Below are positions 54,942 to 64,000 of a DNA stretch of 64,000 nucleotides, one piece after another. The DNA comes from Pseudomonas oryzihabitans. Its GTDB lineage: Bacteria > Pseudomonadota > Gammaproteobacteria > Pseudomonadales > Pseudomonadaceae. Position numbers and translations under genes: made by a program. Numbering within the stretch: position 1 is the first letter of the stretch; each line of letters begins with the position of its first letter. The stretch is from the NCBI RefSeq assembly GCF_001518815.1, contig NZ_CP013987.1, forward strand, positions 3,494,501 through 3,558,500, written 5' to 3'. The notes under the pieces were generated by a model. The model ran no database searches and was not told where the DNA came from. It was given only the letters and a program-made list of their open reading frames with translations.

Positions 54942-55943
54942 ATGCATCGGCTGCTCGCGCTGTGCCTGGCGCTGGCCTGGGGCTCCGTCCTGGCGGCGCC
55001 TCACGAAGGCGTCGCCCGTATCGTCGACGACCGCCTGCCGATCGGTCAGGCGCAGGCCGCATTGCAGCTATCCACCGACTGGAATCAGCCGCACCCGGAA
55101 ATTCGCCGCGCCCTGGTGATCGTCCATGGCCGCCTGCGCAATGCCGCGACCTATTTCCGCTCCGGCGAGACGGCCACGGCGGCAGCGGGAGCAGGCGCGG
55201 ATACCCTGGTGATCGCCCCGCAGTTTCTCAACGAAACGGATATCCAGCGTCATCGATTGCCTGACGACCTGCTGCGCTGGCAAGGGAATGCCTGGATGGG
55301 CGGCGAGCCCGCCCTGGGCCCGCGACCCTTGAGCAGTTTCGCGGTGTTCGACGCCCTCCTCGCTCGCCTGGCGGACCGCCAGCACCTGCCCAATCTGCAG
55401 GAGGTGGTGATCGCCGGCCATTCCGGCGGTGGCCAGGTGGTGCAGCGCTACGCCGTCCTGGGCCAGGGTGGGCGCCAACTGGCCAGCAGCGGCATCCGCC
55501 TGAGATTCGTGGTGGCCAATCCGTCGTCCTATGCCTATTTCGATGGCCAGCGACCCGAGGCCCAGGGCCGGCTTGTGCCCTTCGCCAACGCGGCCGCCTG
55601 CGCGGACTTCGACACCTGGAAATATGGGATGCAGGGCTTGCCGACCTATGCCGAAGGGCGCTCTGCTGCGAGTCTGGAGCAGCACTATGTGGGCCTGGAC
55701 ATCACCTACCTGCTTGGCGCGCGTGATACCGACCCGCAGCATCCGGCGCTGGACAAAAGCTGCGCCGCCGAAGCGCAGGGCCCCTATCGTCTGGCACGCG
55801 GGCTGAATTACTACCGTTACCTGCAAGACCGTCATCCGGGGCTGCGCCAGCAACTGGTGGAGGTGCCCGGCGTCGGTCACAACGGCGATGCCATCTTCAC
55901 CTCCGCCGAAGGCCGCCGGGCGCTGTTCGGCGTTGGCGGCTAG
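54942..55943 (+). CDS. Secreted alpha/beta hydrolase
   Basis: 333 residues with a signal peptide of ~19 residues (MHRLLALCLALAWGSVLAA). The nucleophile elbow VVIAGHSGGGQVVQRYA gives the serine; a late histidine in VPGVGHNGDAIF is the probable base. LVIVHGRLRNAATYF is the oxyanion region. It is probably periplasmic or secreted and acts on an ester or similar bond; the substrate is unknown. Its TAG shares CTAG with the stop of the convergent hybrid kinase gene. Confidence 0.85.
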   Translation: MHRLLALCLALAWGSVLAAPHEGVARIVDDRLPIGQAQAALQLSTDWNQPHPEIRRALVIVHGRLRNAATYFRSGETATAAAGAGADTLVIAPQFLNETDIQRHRLPDDLLRWQGNAWMGGEPALGPRPLSSFAVFDALLARLADRQHLPNLQEVVIAGHSGGGQVVQRYAVLGQGGRQLASSGIRLRFVVANPSSYAYFDGQRPEAQGRLVPFANAAACADFDTWKYGMQGLPTYAEGRSAASLEQHYVGLDITYLLGARDTDPQHPALDKSCAAEAQGPYRLARGLNYYRYLQDRHPGLRQQLVEVPGVGHNGDAIFTSAEGRRALFGVGG

Positions 55944-58135
55944 CCCTCGAAACCCAGTCGCTCGGTAGTACTGAGGATGTTCTGCACTCTGGCGACGAAG
56001 GCATCCAGGGTGAAGGGCTTGGCCAATACGGCCATCCGCTCACCGATCAGGGGCACGGGAGGCTCGCTGCCCGCCGCATACCCCGTGATGAAGAGGACCG
56101 GCAGGTGCGGGCGCAGGGTACGGGCCGCGTTGGCCAGCAGCCGGCCGTTCAGCCCCGGCAACCCGACATCGGTGATCAGCAGGTCGAAGCCCTCGCCTTC
56201 GCGCAGCGCCTCCAGGGCCGCGTCGGCATCGACCGCATCGCGATAACGCCAACCCTGGTCGACGAACAGCTGCACCAGCAACTCGCGAATGACCGCATCG
56301 TCCTCCACCAGCAGCACCCGGACGCTGGGCAGCGTGCGGGCCGCCTTAGCGCTGGAGGCGGCCAGGGGCACGCGGATCGGCGGGGCCGGATGACGCGGCA
56401 GCAGCAGGCTCACCCGACAGCCCTGCCCCGGCGTACTGGTCACGTTCACCTGGCCACGGGACTGCCGCACGAAACCATAGATCATGGACAGCCCCAGCCC
56501 GGACCCCTGGCCCACGGGCTTGGTGGTGAAGAAGGGTTCGAACACCCGCTCCAGCACCTCCGGAGGCATGCCCACGCCGTCGTCAGCGACCTCGATCAGC
56601 AGGTAGTCACCCGCTGGCAGCGCCGGGTCGGCGTCGCGCTGCACCCAGTTGCGCGCGCTGATGGTCAGGGTGCCGCCCGCGGGCATGGCATCGCGGCTGT
56701 TGATGGCCAGGTTGAGCAGGGCATTTTCCAGCTGGTGGGGATCGGCCTCGACCGGCCAGAGCCCTGCGTCCAGCTCGAGCTGGCAGCGAATCTGCGGCCC
56801 CAGGCTGTGCAGCAGCAACTCCTGGAAGTCGCCGATCAGTTGGGCCACGTCGACCGCCTGGGGATTGAGCGTCTGCCGGCGGGAAAAGGCCAGCAGGCGA
56901 TGGGTGAGACTGGCGCCTCGCCCCACCGACTGGGTCGCGGTATCGAGCAGCCCGCCGACGCCAGCCAGGGCCTCCGCCGGCAACCGGCGGCGCAACAGAT
57001 CCAGGCTGGCCTGGATGCCGGCCAGGAGATTGTTGAAATCATGGGCGATGCCGCCAGTGAGCTGGCCCACGGCCTCCATCTTCTGCGCCTGGCGCAGCAG
57101 CTCCTCGGCCTGGGCGCGACTGTGCATCTCTTCGCGCAGCTGGCGATTGGTCTCTTCCAGCTCGGCGGTACGCGCCTGCACCTGGACCTCCAGGGTGGCG
57201 CGCTCGCGGCGCAGCGCTTCCTCGGCCTCGCGACGGTCGTCGATGTCCTCGCTGGTACCGTACCAGCGGATCACCCGCCCAGCCTCGTCGCGGCGCGGAT
57301 AGGCGCGGGTGCGCATCCAGCAATGGCTGCCATCCGCCAGCCGCACCCGATGCTCCTGATCGTAGGCCTGGCCGGCGCGGCACGCCGCGTCCCAGGCTCG
57401 CCGGGTCACCAGGCGGTCATCCGGATGCAGCAGCGACCAGAAACCCTCGGCCTGCAAGTCATCCTGGCCGGTCAGCTGCTGCCAGCGCGGCGAGAAGACC
57501 ATGAGTCGGCCGCTGGGGTCACAGGTCCAGGTGTATTGCGGATTGAGCTCCACCAGGTGCCGATAGTGGTCTTCGCTCTCGCGCAGCTGCAGATCCGCCT
57601 GATGACGCTCGATGGCCAGGGCCGCGGTCTCGGTAACCAGGCGAAAGGCGTCGCGCTCGGCGGCCAGAGGGCGCCGCGGCTCCAGGAAATAGTTGGCGAA
57701 GGTGCCCAGCAGCCGGCCATCCAGGGCCAGCAGCGGCATCGACCAACAGGCGCGCAGGCCGTAACGTAGTGCCAGGTCCCGAGCGCCGGCCCACAGCGGA
57801 TCGCGTGCAATGTCCTCGACATAGACGGCTTCGCGCCGGTAGGCGGCGGTGCCGCAGGAACCCGCCTGCGGACCTATTTCCAGCCGACCGAGATCGCGGC
57901 TGTAGGCGTCCGGCAGGCTCGGCGCGATCCCGTCCTGCAAGAAACGACCGTCATCGCTGAGCAGCAGGATGCAGGCATGCAGGCGCACCTGCGCCAGATG
58001 CTCCACCCGTTGCATCAAGGCATGCAGCACGTTGGCCAACGGCAGCCCGGTGGCAAGGCTTTCCAGCGTCTGGCGCTCGTACTGGCGCAGGTCACTGGCA
58101 GGCTGCTGATCGCTGGAAGATCGCTGAAGGCTCAT
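55940..58135 (-). CDS. Cytoplasmic hybrid sensor histidine kinase, GAF-PAS-HisKA-HATPase-REC
   Basis: 731 residues from ATG 58135; the frame is open ~70 codons further but no better start is seen. No membrane segment. GAF domain (~30-175; AACRACWSMPLLALDG region), PAS with PAC (~190-320; WTCDPSGRLMVFSPRW), coiled coil, HisKA with H365 in GGIAHDFNNLLAGIQASLDLL, HATPase with N-box NALLNLAINSRDAMPAGG and G2 GSGLGLSMIYGFVRQSRG, then a REC domain with D656 in LLITDVGLP. It should pass phosphate from H365 to D656 and on to an unknown target. No partner regulator lies beside it. Confidence 0.9.
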   Translation of the reverse strand: MSLQRSSSDQQPASDLRQYERQTLESLATGLPLANVLHALMQRVEHLAQVRLHACILLLSDDGRFLQDGIAPSLPDAYSRDLGRLEIGPQAGSCGTAAYRREAVYVEDIARDPLWAGARDLALRYGLRACWSMPLLALDGRLLGTFANYFLEPRRPLAAERDAFRLVTETAALAIERHQADLQLRESEDHYRHLVELNPQYTWTCDPSGRLMVFSPRWQQLTGQDDLQAEGFWSLLHPDDRLVTRRAWDAACRAGQAYDQEHRVRLADGSHCWMRTRAYPRRDEAGRVIRWYGTSEDIDDRREAEEALRRERATLEVQVQARTAELEETNRQLREEMHSRAQAEELLRQAQKMEAVGQLTGGIAHDFNNLLAGIQASLDLLRRRLPAEALAGVGGLLDTATQSVGRGASLTHRLLAFSRRQTLNPQAVDVAQLIGDFQELLLHSLGPQIRCQLELDAGLWPVEADPHQLENALLNLAINSRDAMPAGGTLTISARNWVQRDADPALPAGDYLLIEVADDGVGMPPEVLERVFEPFFTTKPVGQGSGLGLSMIYGFVRQSRGQVNVTSTPGQGCRVSLLLPRHPAPPIRVPLAASSAKAARTLPSVRVLLVEDDAVIRELLVQLFVDQGWRYRDAVDADAALEALREGEGFDLLITDVGLPGLNGRLLANAARTLRPHLPVLFITGYAAGSEPPVPLIGERMAVLAKPFTLDAFVARVQNILSTTERLGFEG

Positions 58136-58227
58136 ACGACTGGCCTGGCATGAATCCAAAGTCAGCATCTTAGCCATCCCCCAGGCAACCGACAGACTAT
58201 TTGCGCCTAGTGGACGTTTTAACAGCG

Positions 58228-58815
58228 TCAAAGCGCCGCCAGGATTTCCGTGCAGTCCTCGAAACGCTGGTCGCGCGATGCCGGCCAGGGATCGCCAGGC
58301 TGGTTGACCTGCAGCGTACGGCAGCCCGCCGCTCGCCCACATTCCAGGTCATAGCGGTGATCGCCGATCATCACCAGGCTGGTGGGCGCCACCTGCCAGC
58401 GCTCGGCGAGATGCAGCAGGCCACCCGGATGGGGCTTGGGCGGGGCCTCGTCGCGGCCGAGCACGGCGGCAGGCTCGAAGCAGTCTTCCAGGCCGATGGC
58501 CGCCAGGGTCAGCAACGCCAGGTCGCGCGCGTTGCGGGTCAGGATGCCCAGGTGGCACCCGCGTTCATGCAGCGCGCGCACCAGGTCCACGGCGCCCGGC
58601 GCCGGGCGCGCGGCGACGGCCAGTTCCCGTTCGTGCTCGAACAGCCAGGCGTGCTTGGCCTCGCGCTCGGTGGGCGGCAGGTCGGCCAGGTGATGCAGGA
58701 TGTCGGCCTGCTCGGGAATGCCCAGGTGGCGGCGAATGGCGGCGAAGTCGTGTACCGCCAGGGTCAGGGTGCCGTCCAGGTCGAACACCCAGTGGCTGAG
58801 GTGACGCAGCGTCAT
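58228..58815 (-). CDS. HAD-superfamily phosphatase, phosphoglycolate phosphatase-like
   Basis: 195 residues from ATG 58815 with AGGA 8 bases upstream. Motif I is WVFDLDGTLTLAVHDF, motif II LGILTRNARDLA, motif III/IV KPHPGGLLHLAERW and MIGDHRYDLECGRAAGC. A small helical cap lies after motif I. It is a soluble Mg-dependent phosphatase; the substrate could be a sugar or glycolate phosphate. It is divergent from the haloacid dehalogenase gene and lies upstream of the hybrid kinase on the same strand. Confidence 0.9.
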   Translation of the reverse strand: MTLRHLSHWVFDLDGTLTLAVHDFAAIRRHLGIPEQADILHHLADLPPTEREAKHAWLFEHERELAVAARPAPGAVDLVRALHERGCHLGILTRNARDLALLTLAAIGLEDCFEPAAVLGRDEAPPKPHPGGLLHLAERWQVAPTSLVMIGDHRYDLECGRAAGCRTLQVNQPGDPWPASRDQRFEDCTEILAAL

Positions 58816-58913
58816 GCGGAGATCCTTTGGCAGGGGTGACCTTCGGGCACTCGGGGGAACCCTGGTCACGGGTGTTCCGTCTGGTGGAGACAACCTTCTG
58901 CAGGAGTCTACCC

Positions 58914-59663
58914 ATGACGACGACCGTTCGGGCGCTACTTTTCGATGTCTTCGGCACCGTGGTGGACTGGCGCGGCAGCCTGGTCAACGGCCTGCAGGGG
59001 CTGTCCGCCAAGCATGGCGTCCAGGGCGACTGGGAGCGGCTGGCCGATGCCTGGCGCGCCGAAGCCTACGAGGCCATCCTGCCGCAGATCGAAGCACGCA
59101 GCCTGCCCTGGCTGCCCCTCGACGACGTTCATCGCCTGGCACTGGACGAACTGCTGCCACGCCACGGCCTGGTCGGCCTGACCGATGCCGAGGTGGCCTG
59201 GGTCAATCGCCTCTGGCATCGCCTCGATCCCTGGCCCGATGCCGTACCGGGCCTGCAGCGGCTGCGCCAGGGCTACCCCGTCTGCGCCCTGTCCAATGGC
59301 AACGTCAGCCTCCTGCTGGACATGGCGCGGCATGCCGGACTGCCCTGGGACATGCTGTTCGGCGCCGATCTGTTCCGGCGCTACAAGCCGGCCGCGGAGG
59401 TGTACCTGGGCGCCTGCGCCCTGCTCGATCTGCAACCCGAGCAGGTGATGCTCTGCGCCGCCCACAACGGCGATCTGCAGGCAGCCAAGGAGCTGGGCCT
59501 GGCCACCGCCTTCATCCAGCGCCCGCGTGAAAAGGGTTCGGCCAGCGGCGAGGTCTCGGCCGGCGGCTGGGATATCGACGCGAGCGATCTGCAGGACTTG
59601 GCCGACCAGCTGGGATTGCCAGCGACCGGCATGGTCCCCGACCAAGACAGCAGCCAGCGCTGA
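58914..59663 (+). CDS. Haloacid dehalogenase, type II
   Basis: 249 residues from ATG 58914 with CAGGAG 7 bases upstream. The nucleophile aspartate lies in LLFDVFGTVVDWRGSL, the serine motif in VCALSNGNVSLLLDMARH, the lysine in RRYKPAAEVYLGA and the acidic end in LCAAHNGDLQAAKELG. The set fits L-2-haloacid dehalogenases (HAD type II), which swap halogen for OH on short 2-haloacids. The natural substrate may differ. The acetyltransferase gene follows 67 bases later. Confidence 0.9.
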   Translation: MTTTVRALLFDVFGTVVDWRGSLVNGLQGLSAKHGVQGDWERLADAWRAEAYEAILPQIEARSLPWLPLDDVHRLALDELLPRHGLVGLTDAEVAWVNRLWHRLDPWPDAVPGLQRLRQGYPVCALSNGNVSLLLDMARHAGLPWDMLFGADLFRRYKPAAEVYLGACALLDLQPEQVMLCAAHNGDLQAAKELGLATAFIQRPREKGSASGEVSAGGWDIDASDLQDLADQLGLPATGMVPDQDSSQR

Positions 59664-59730
59664 ACCCAGCGATTGAGCGACGCCCGAACGCTTCTGTATC
59701 CTGCCGGATACTCTTCGCCAGGGCATCGCC

Positions 59731-60357
59731 ATGGGTTTTCTCGATAAGCTGCGCAAGAAACGTGAACGTCAGGCGCTGGCCGCCCTGCCCCGGCTGCACC
59801 AGCGCACGGCGCGTCTGCGCCGCGAGCTGCCCGATTACGAGATCGGCGCCGGCACCTATGGCGCGCCCAGGGTGTTCGATCTCAAGGAAGGCGCCACCCT
59901 GCGTCTGGGAAGCTATACCTCCATCGCCGAGGGGGTACGCATCCTGCTCGGCGGTCTGCACCGGCTGGACTGGGTGACCACCTACCCTTTCCCCGCCTTC
60001 GTCGATGGCCTGGCCCATATCACCGACTACGGCGGTACCCGCGGTGACGTGGTGATTGGCAGCGACTGCTGGATCTGTACCGATGCCCTCATCCTGTCCG
60101 GGGTCACCATCGGCCATGGCGCGGTGGTCGCCGCGGGCGCCGTGGTCACCCGCGACGTGCCGCCGTATGCCGTGGTGGGCGGCAATCCGGCGCGCTTCAT
60201 CAAGTGGCGCTTTCCCGAGGCTACCTGTCAAACCTTACTCGACATCGCCTGGTGGGACTGGCCGGAGGCGGACATCCTCGCCGCTGGCGAACGGCTGTGC
60301 AGCCCGGACATCGAGGGTTTCATCGCCTACGCCCAGGCGCGCCATCCGGCGCCCTGA
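59731..60357 (+). CDS. CatB-related O-acetyltransferase (hexapeptide repeat)
   Basis: 208 residues. The left-handed beta-helix is clear in [59 protein letters not shown], the typical end of CatB/Vat-type acetyltransferases. A basic N-terminus ([11 protein letters not shown]) precedes it. It transfers acetyl from acetyl-CoA to a hydroxyl, perhaps of an antibiotic, sugar or peptidoglycan-type substrate. No specific target can be read. Confidence 0.9.
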   Translation: MGFLDKLRKKRERQALAALPRLHQRTARLRRELPDYEIGAGTYGAPRVFDLKEGATLRLGSYTSIAEGVRILLGGLHRLDWVTTYPFPAFVDGLAHITDYGGTRGDVVIGSDCWICTDALILSGVTIGHGAVVAAGAVVTRDVPPYAVVGGNPARFIKWRFPEATCQTLLDIAWWDWPEADILAAGERLCSPDIEGFIAYAQARHPAP

Positions 60358-60426
60358 TCCCCCTGCCCGGAACTCGGGACGGCTCCAGAGGCTCACCTTC
60401 ATTAGTCACTCTTTTGAAGGTCATCC

Positions 60427-60699
60427 ATGGAAATGCTCGATCTGCTGCAATGGCCGGCCATGGCCATCACCCTGCTCGCCGCCTGGCTGGTGGCCTCCCA
60501 GCGCCAGGGCCGGCGCAACCTGGGCTTCTGGGTGTTTCTCCTGAGCAACGGCCTGTGGATCGCCTGGGGCCTGCAGGCCGAAGCCTATGCGCTGATCATG
60601 CTCCAGCTGGGCCTGGCGGCGATGAACCTGCGCGGCGTGCGACGCAACGCGCACGATGCCCAGGCCGCCACGCTACCGGAGGGCCCGAGCAGGGCATAA
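60427..60699 (+). CDS. Small inner-membrane protein, unknown function
   Basis: 90 residues with three hydrophobic segments (WPAMAITLLAAWLVASQ, LGFWVFLLSNGLWIAWGL, ALIMLQLGLAAMNLRG) and a polar tail. Such small proteins with an LSNGLWIAWG-type segment and a terminal NLRGVRRN are widespread in Pseudomonas but I cannot name a function; a SemiSWEET/PnuC-like origin is only a guess. It lies 31 bases upstream of trmO. Confidence 0.75.
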   Translation: MEMLDLLQWPAMAITLLAAWLVASQRQGRRNLGFWVFLLSNGLWIAWGLQAEAYALIMLQLGLAAMNLRGVRRNAHDAQAATLPEGPSRA

Positions 60700-60730
60700 T
60701 GGTCGACCCCGCATCAGACGGCCCAGTCCC

Positions 60731-61426
60731 ATGCAGCACAGCGTCACCCCCATCGGCCACGTCCGTTCCTGCTTCAAGGAGAAGTTCGCCATTCCCCGGC
60801 AGCCGGCCCTGGCGCCAGCCGCCCGCGGCGTGCTGGAACTGCTGCCGCCTTTCGACCGTCCCGAGGCGGTAGAGGGCCTGGAAGGCGTCAGCCACGTCTG
60901 GCTGCTGTTCCTCTTCCATCAGGCCCTGGAAAGCCAGCCGCGCCTGCGGGTGCGACCGCCGCGCCTGGGGGGCAATCGCTACCTGGGCGTCTTCGCTACC
61001 CGCGCCACCCACAGACCCAACGGCATCGGCCAGTCGGTAGTGCGCCTCGACGGCCTCGAACCAGGACGGCTGCTGCTCTCGGGCCTCGATCTGCTCGATG
61101 GCACCCCGGTGCTGGATATCAAGCCCTATGTGCCCTATGCCGACAGCCCTCCGGGCGCCCACAACGCCATCGCCGAGGCGCCACCGCCCGCACTGGCGGT
61201 CAGCTGGGCGGCGGCCGCGCGCGCCCAGGCCGAGGCCCATGGCCAGCGCCTGGGCGAACCCCTGGCCGAGCTGATCGAGCAGTGCCTGGCCCAGGATCCG
61301 CGACCGGCCTACCAGACGCCGACGCCCGAGCGGCGCTACGGAGTGCGGCTGTGGGATGTGGAGGTGCACTGGCACTATCCAACCGCGGCCTCCATCCAGG
61401 TGCTGGACGTCACCGCCACGGTCTGA
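60731..61426 (+). CDS. trmO: tRNA (N6-threonylcarbamoyladenosine-37)-N6-methyltransferase TrmO
   Basis: 231 residues from ATG 60731. The TsaA/YaeB fold signature VFATRATHRPNGIGQSVVRLDGLE is present, with HSVTPIGHVRSCFKEKFAIPRQP at the start and IKPYVPYADSPP later. TrmO uses S-adenosylmethionine to methylate t6A at position 37 of threonine tRNAs. The length and C-terminal part (PERRYGVRLWDVEVHW) fit the gammaproteobacterial enzyme. Confidence 0.93.
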   Translation: MQHSVTPIGHVRSCFKEKFAIPRQPALAPAARGVLELLPPFDRPEAVEGLEGVSHVWLLFLFHQALESQPRLRVRPPRLGGNRYLGVFATRATHRPNGIGQSVVRLDGLEPGRLLLSGLDLLDGTPVLDIKPYVPYADSPPGAHNAIAEAPPPALAVSWAAAARAQAEAHGQRLGEPLAELIEQCLAQDPRPAYQTPTPERRYGVRLWDVEVHWHYPTAASIQVLDVTATV

Positions 61427-61545
61427 CACGGCCCCGTTTGCATTCCGGCGCCCGCGCCCCCAACAATGACAGTGCCGGATCGCATGAAGCGGTCCGCATC
61501 CGGCTACGGTCGCCGTTCGGCCGTATCACCGATAGGGAAGCATCT

Positions 61546-62922
61546 ATGGCTCCAAGCAGACAGGTCATCAACGCTCAGGTCAGCCCCAAGGGCAGCCTGG
61601 AGACCCTTTCCCAGCGCGAGGTCCAGCAGCTCAGCGCCGCCGGCTCGGGCACGCTTTACCAGCTCTTTCGCCAGTGCGCCCTGGCCATCCTCAACACCGG
61701 CGCCCACAGCGACAACGCCAAGACCATCCTCGAGGCCTACCAGGATTTCGAGATCCGCATCCATCAGCAGGACCGCGGCGTCCGCTTGGAACTGGTCAAC
61801 GCCCCGGCCGATGCCTTCGTCGACGGCGAGATGATCGCCAGCACCCGCGAGATGCTGTTCAGCGCCCTGCGTGACATCGTCTACACCGAGAGCGAGCAGA
61901 GCAGTCTGCGCATCGACCTGGAGAGTTCCGAGGGCATCACCGACTACGTCTTCCACCTGCTGCGCAACGCCCGCACCCTGCGTGCCGGGGTCGAACCCAA
62001 GATGGTCGTCTGTTGGGGTGGTCACTCCATCAGCACCGAAGAATACAAGTACACCAAGAAGGTCGGTCACGAACTCGGCCTGCGCAGCCTGGACATCTGC
62101 ACCGGCTGCGGCCCGGGCGTGATGAAGGGGCCGATGAAGGGCGCCACCATCGCCCACGCCAAGCAGCGCATCCAAGGTGGTCGCTACCTGGGCCTTACCG
62201 AGCCGGGCATCATCGCCGCCGAGGCGCCCAACCCCATCGTCAACGAACTGGTGATCCTGCCGGACATCGAGAAACGCCTGGAGGCCTTCGTCCGCGCGGG
62301 CCATGGCATCATCATCTTCCCGGGCGGCGCCGGCACGGCGGAGGAGTTCCTCTACCTGCTGGGTATCCTCATGCACCCGGACAACAAGGACATCCCCTTC
62401 CCGGTGGTGCTCACCGGGCCGCAGAGCGCCGCGCCCTACCTGGAGCAGCTGCACGCCTTCATCGGCGCCACCCTGGGCGAAGCCGCCCAGCGCCACTACC
62501 AGATCGTGGTCAACGATCCGGTCGAGGTGGCCCGGCAGATGGCCCAGGGCCTCAAGGCGGTCAAGCAGTTCCGCCGCGAGCGTCACGATGCCTTCCACTT
62601 CAACTGGTTGCTGCGCATCGAGGAAGGCTTCCAGCGTCCTTTCGATCCCACTCACGAGAACATGGCGGCTCTGCAACTGACCCATGCCGTACCGCCCCAC
62701 GAACTGGCGGCCAACCTGCGGCGCGCCTTTTCCGGCATCGTCGCGGGCAACGTCAAGGCCAAGGGCATCCAGTTGATCGAGGAACGCGGGCCTTACGAGA
62801 TCCATGGCGATCCCGACATCATGCGCCCGCTGGACCGGCTGCTGCAGGCCTTCGTCGAGCAGCACCGCATGAAGCTACCGGGCGGCGCGGCCTACGAGCC
62901 CTGCTACCGCGTGGTCAGCTGA
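61546..62922 (+). CDS. ppnN: Nucleotide 5'-monophosphate nucleosidase PpnN (LOG family)
   Basis: 458 residues from ATG 61546, with GGGAAG 6 bases upstream. The LOG nucleotide-binding signature FPGGAGTAEEFLYLLGIL is present, preceded by CTGCGPGVMKGPMKGATIAH and KMVVCWGGHSIS. The extra N- and C-terminal domains match E. coli PpnN (YgdH), which cleaves purine nucleoside monophosphates and is controlled by (p)ppGpp. It thus links to purine balance, as does guaBA elsewhere in the window. Confidence 0.93.
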   Translation: MAPSRQVINAQVSPKGSLETLSQREVQQLSAAGSGTLYQLFRQCALAILNTGAHSDNAKTILEAYQDFEIRIHQQDRGVRLELVNAPADAFVDGEMIASTREMLFSALRDIVYTESEQSSLRIDLESSEGITDYVFHLLRNARTLRAGVEPKMVVCWGGHSISTEEYKYTKKVGHELGLRSLDICTGCGPGVMKGPMKGATIAHAKQRIQGGRYLGLTEPGIIAAEAPNPIVNELVILPDIEKRLEAFVRAGHGIIIFPGGAGTAEEFLYLLGILMHPDNKDIPFPVVLTGPQSAAPYLEQLHAFIGATLGEAAQRHYQIVVNDPVEVARQMAQGLKAVKQFRRERHDAFHFNWLLRIEEGFQRPFDPTHENMAALQLTHAVPPHELAANLRRAFSGIVAGNVKAKGIQLIEERGPYEIHGDPDIMRPLDRLLQAFVEQHRMKLPGGAAYEPCYRVVS

Positions 62923-62932
62923 ATCCTTTCAC

Positions 62933-62955
62933 GCCGGTCTTTTCGGCCGGTTTTT
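62933..62955 (+). terminator. Terminator after ppnN
   Basis: CCGGTC (62934-62939) and GGCCGG (62945-62950) pair with one G-U wobble around a 5-nt loop, followed by TTTTT. The stem is short but position and T-run fit. Confidence 0.6.
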
Positions 62956-63276
62956 CCCGCACTCGACCGTTCGTCATCACCCCGCTCGACGAACGGTCGC
63001 TTTGCCGGCCAAGTGCCATCACAAAGTCGCTAGCTAGCTATCTAGAGCGCTCCGCCTTGCTCGACCGGCGCGTTTCCAACGCCCCCTGCCTGCTTGGAAA
63101 AAAACCTCGCGCGCTAACTGCCTGGGTGTGCGTTAAAGCCCCTCTTCACCGCGCCGATAGGGCAAGGCAAGCTAAACCCAAAGCGGCGACTGCCGTGGTG
63201 AAGACTGCCCGGATCGACGAGCTCCGGTCGGGCAGCCTTCGTTCAGTCGCGCTGGATTTCCTGCCGAGGCAACGGA
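62956..63276. other. Gene-free stretch before the MHYT-domain gene
   Basis: These 321 bases hold no gene I can support. The ribosome site GAGG (63266-63269) of the next gene lies at its end. Confidence 0.4.
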
Positions 63277-64000
63277 ATGAACAACTGGTTGGGACTCGAC
63301 TTTCTCGTCGCCCCTCTCACCCAAGACCAGGTGCACCTGCACGGCCAGCATGACGCCTGGTTGGTGGCGCTCGCCTACCTGGTCGCGGTCAGCGCCTGCT
63401 ATGTCACCCTGGTGTTCGCCGAGCGCATCGGCCAGACCCGTACCATGGCCCGGCGACGTGCCTGGAGCCTGATGGGCGCCCTGAGTTTCGGCTTCGGCGT
63501 CTGGGGCATGCACTTCATCGCCATGCTGGCCTTCACCGTGCCTACCCGGGTGCATTACGACCTCTTCGTCACCCTGGCCTCGCTGCTGATCGTGGTGCTG
63601 GCCGGCCTCATGGCCATGCCCGCCCTCAGCCAGCCCGACCTTACCCTCGGCCAGCGGCTCAAGGCCGGTCTGGTGCTGAGCGTGGGCATCGTGCTCATGC
63701 ACTACACCGGCATGGCCGCCGCCCATACCGAAGCGGTGGTGCTCTATCGTCCGGCGCCCTTCCTGCTGTCGATCGCCATCGCCGTGGGCGCCAGCTTCGC
63801 CGCCCTGCAACTGATCCAGATCTTTCGTCGCCACTACACTGGCATCTACCGCTGGCTGCGCATGGCCACCGCCCTGGTGATGGGCCTGGCCATCGCCGCC
63901 ATGCACTTCACCGGCATGTGGTCCATGGTGCTGATCGCGCCCGCCCAGGCCGAGGGGCCGCTACAAGGGGCCAGCAATTCCTGGCAGCTCGGCGTGGGCA
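63277..64000 (+). CDS. MHYT-domain signalling protein, N-terminal part (3' end outside window)
   Basis: 241 residues from ATG 63277, preceded by GAGG at 7 bases; the frame stays open to the window end. Three MHYT-type motifs are present (MHFIAM, MHYTGM, MHFTGM) within about seven hydrophobic segments, the membrane sensor thought to bind copper or a diatomic gas. In Pseudomonas this sensor normally precedes GGDEF and EAL domains, which would lie beyond base 64000. The downstream domains are inferred, not seen. Confidence 0.88.
   Translation, partial: MNNWLGLDFLVAPLTQDQVHLHGQHDAWLVALAYLVAVSACYVTLVFAERIGQTRTMARRRAWSLMGALSFGFGVWGMHFIAMLAFTVPTRVHYDLFVTLASLLIVVLAGLMAMPALSQPDLTLGQRLKAGLVLSVGIVLMHYTGMAAAHTEAVVLYRPAPFLLSIAIAVGASFAALQLIQIFRRHYTGIYRWLRMATALVMGLAIAAMHFTGMWSMVLIAPAQAEGPLQGASNSWQLGVG

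Overview
The window is 64 kb of a high-GC, gene-dense gammaproteobacterial chromosome, almost certainly Pseudomonas. This rests on guaB-guaA, OprD porin, a BdlA-like chemoreceptor, an E. coli-type MntR, a FecCD-type siderophore uptake operon, G/C-ending codons throughout, and the short palindromic intergenic repeats seen in that genus. A P. oryzihabitans/psychrotolerans-like relative is a guess I cannot test. I see 50 complete protein genes, two cut by the window edges, and no rRNA, tRNA, CRISPR array, transposase or integrase.

Layout. 1-7.3 kb: end of a sensor kinase, a LysE exporter with an AraC regulator, a beta-hydroxyacid dehydrogenase-type enzyme, then a redox cluster (molybdopterin enzyme, cytochrome b, exported small protein) divergent from an OmpR/CusR-like two-component system across a CusR-like box. 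7.5-12.6 kb: a 1710-residue protein joining a possible papain/transglutaminase fold, a superfamily-1 helicase and a Vsr-like nuclease. 12.6-13.3 kb: a dense cluster of inverted repeats. 13.3-24 kb: OprD porin, NUC1 nuclease, MFS pump with divergent TetR and a 74-bp dyad operator, membrane protein, MntH/MntR with palindromic operator, BdlA-like receptor, MFS plus GNAT. 24.2-27.3 kb: arsR-acr3-arsC-chrA, a metal-oxyanion resistance operon. 27.5-31.9 kb: RTX-like exported protein candidate, DJ-1/PfpI protein, GGDEF-EAL protein.

31.9-37.4 kb is the most foreign part: an AT-rich gene (DUF5677/HEPN-like guess) followed by a 1258-residue STAND-type ATPase with an N-terminal PD-(D/E)XK-like domain. 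Together they sit between the GGDEF-EAL gene and the 3' end of guaA. This has the look of a small defence island and is the best candidate here for an undescribed system.

37.4-47 kb: guaBA, with a perfect 32-bp palindrome between the genes; a TonB-dependent siderophore receptor with a Fur-like box; then a translationally coupled siderophore ABC transporter (binding protein, two permeases, ATPase). 47-64 kb: metabolic and housekeeping genes (hydroxyacid dehydrogenase, epoxide hydrolase-like enzyme, TSUP transporter, PRISE-like reductase with divergent LysR, zinc alcohol dehydrogenase, YpfJ-like protease, hydrolase, hybrid kinase, HAD phosphatase, haloacid dehalogenase, acetyltransferase, TrmO, PpnN) and the start of an MHYT-domain signalling protein.

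Common themes are metal and redox stress handling (CusR-like system, MntRH, ars/chr, Fur-linked siderophore uptake), c-di-GMP and chemosensory signalling, and two large ATPase-nuclease proteins that may act in genome defence. All calls come from reading the sequence; no database search was run.
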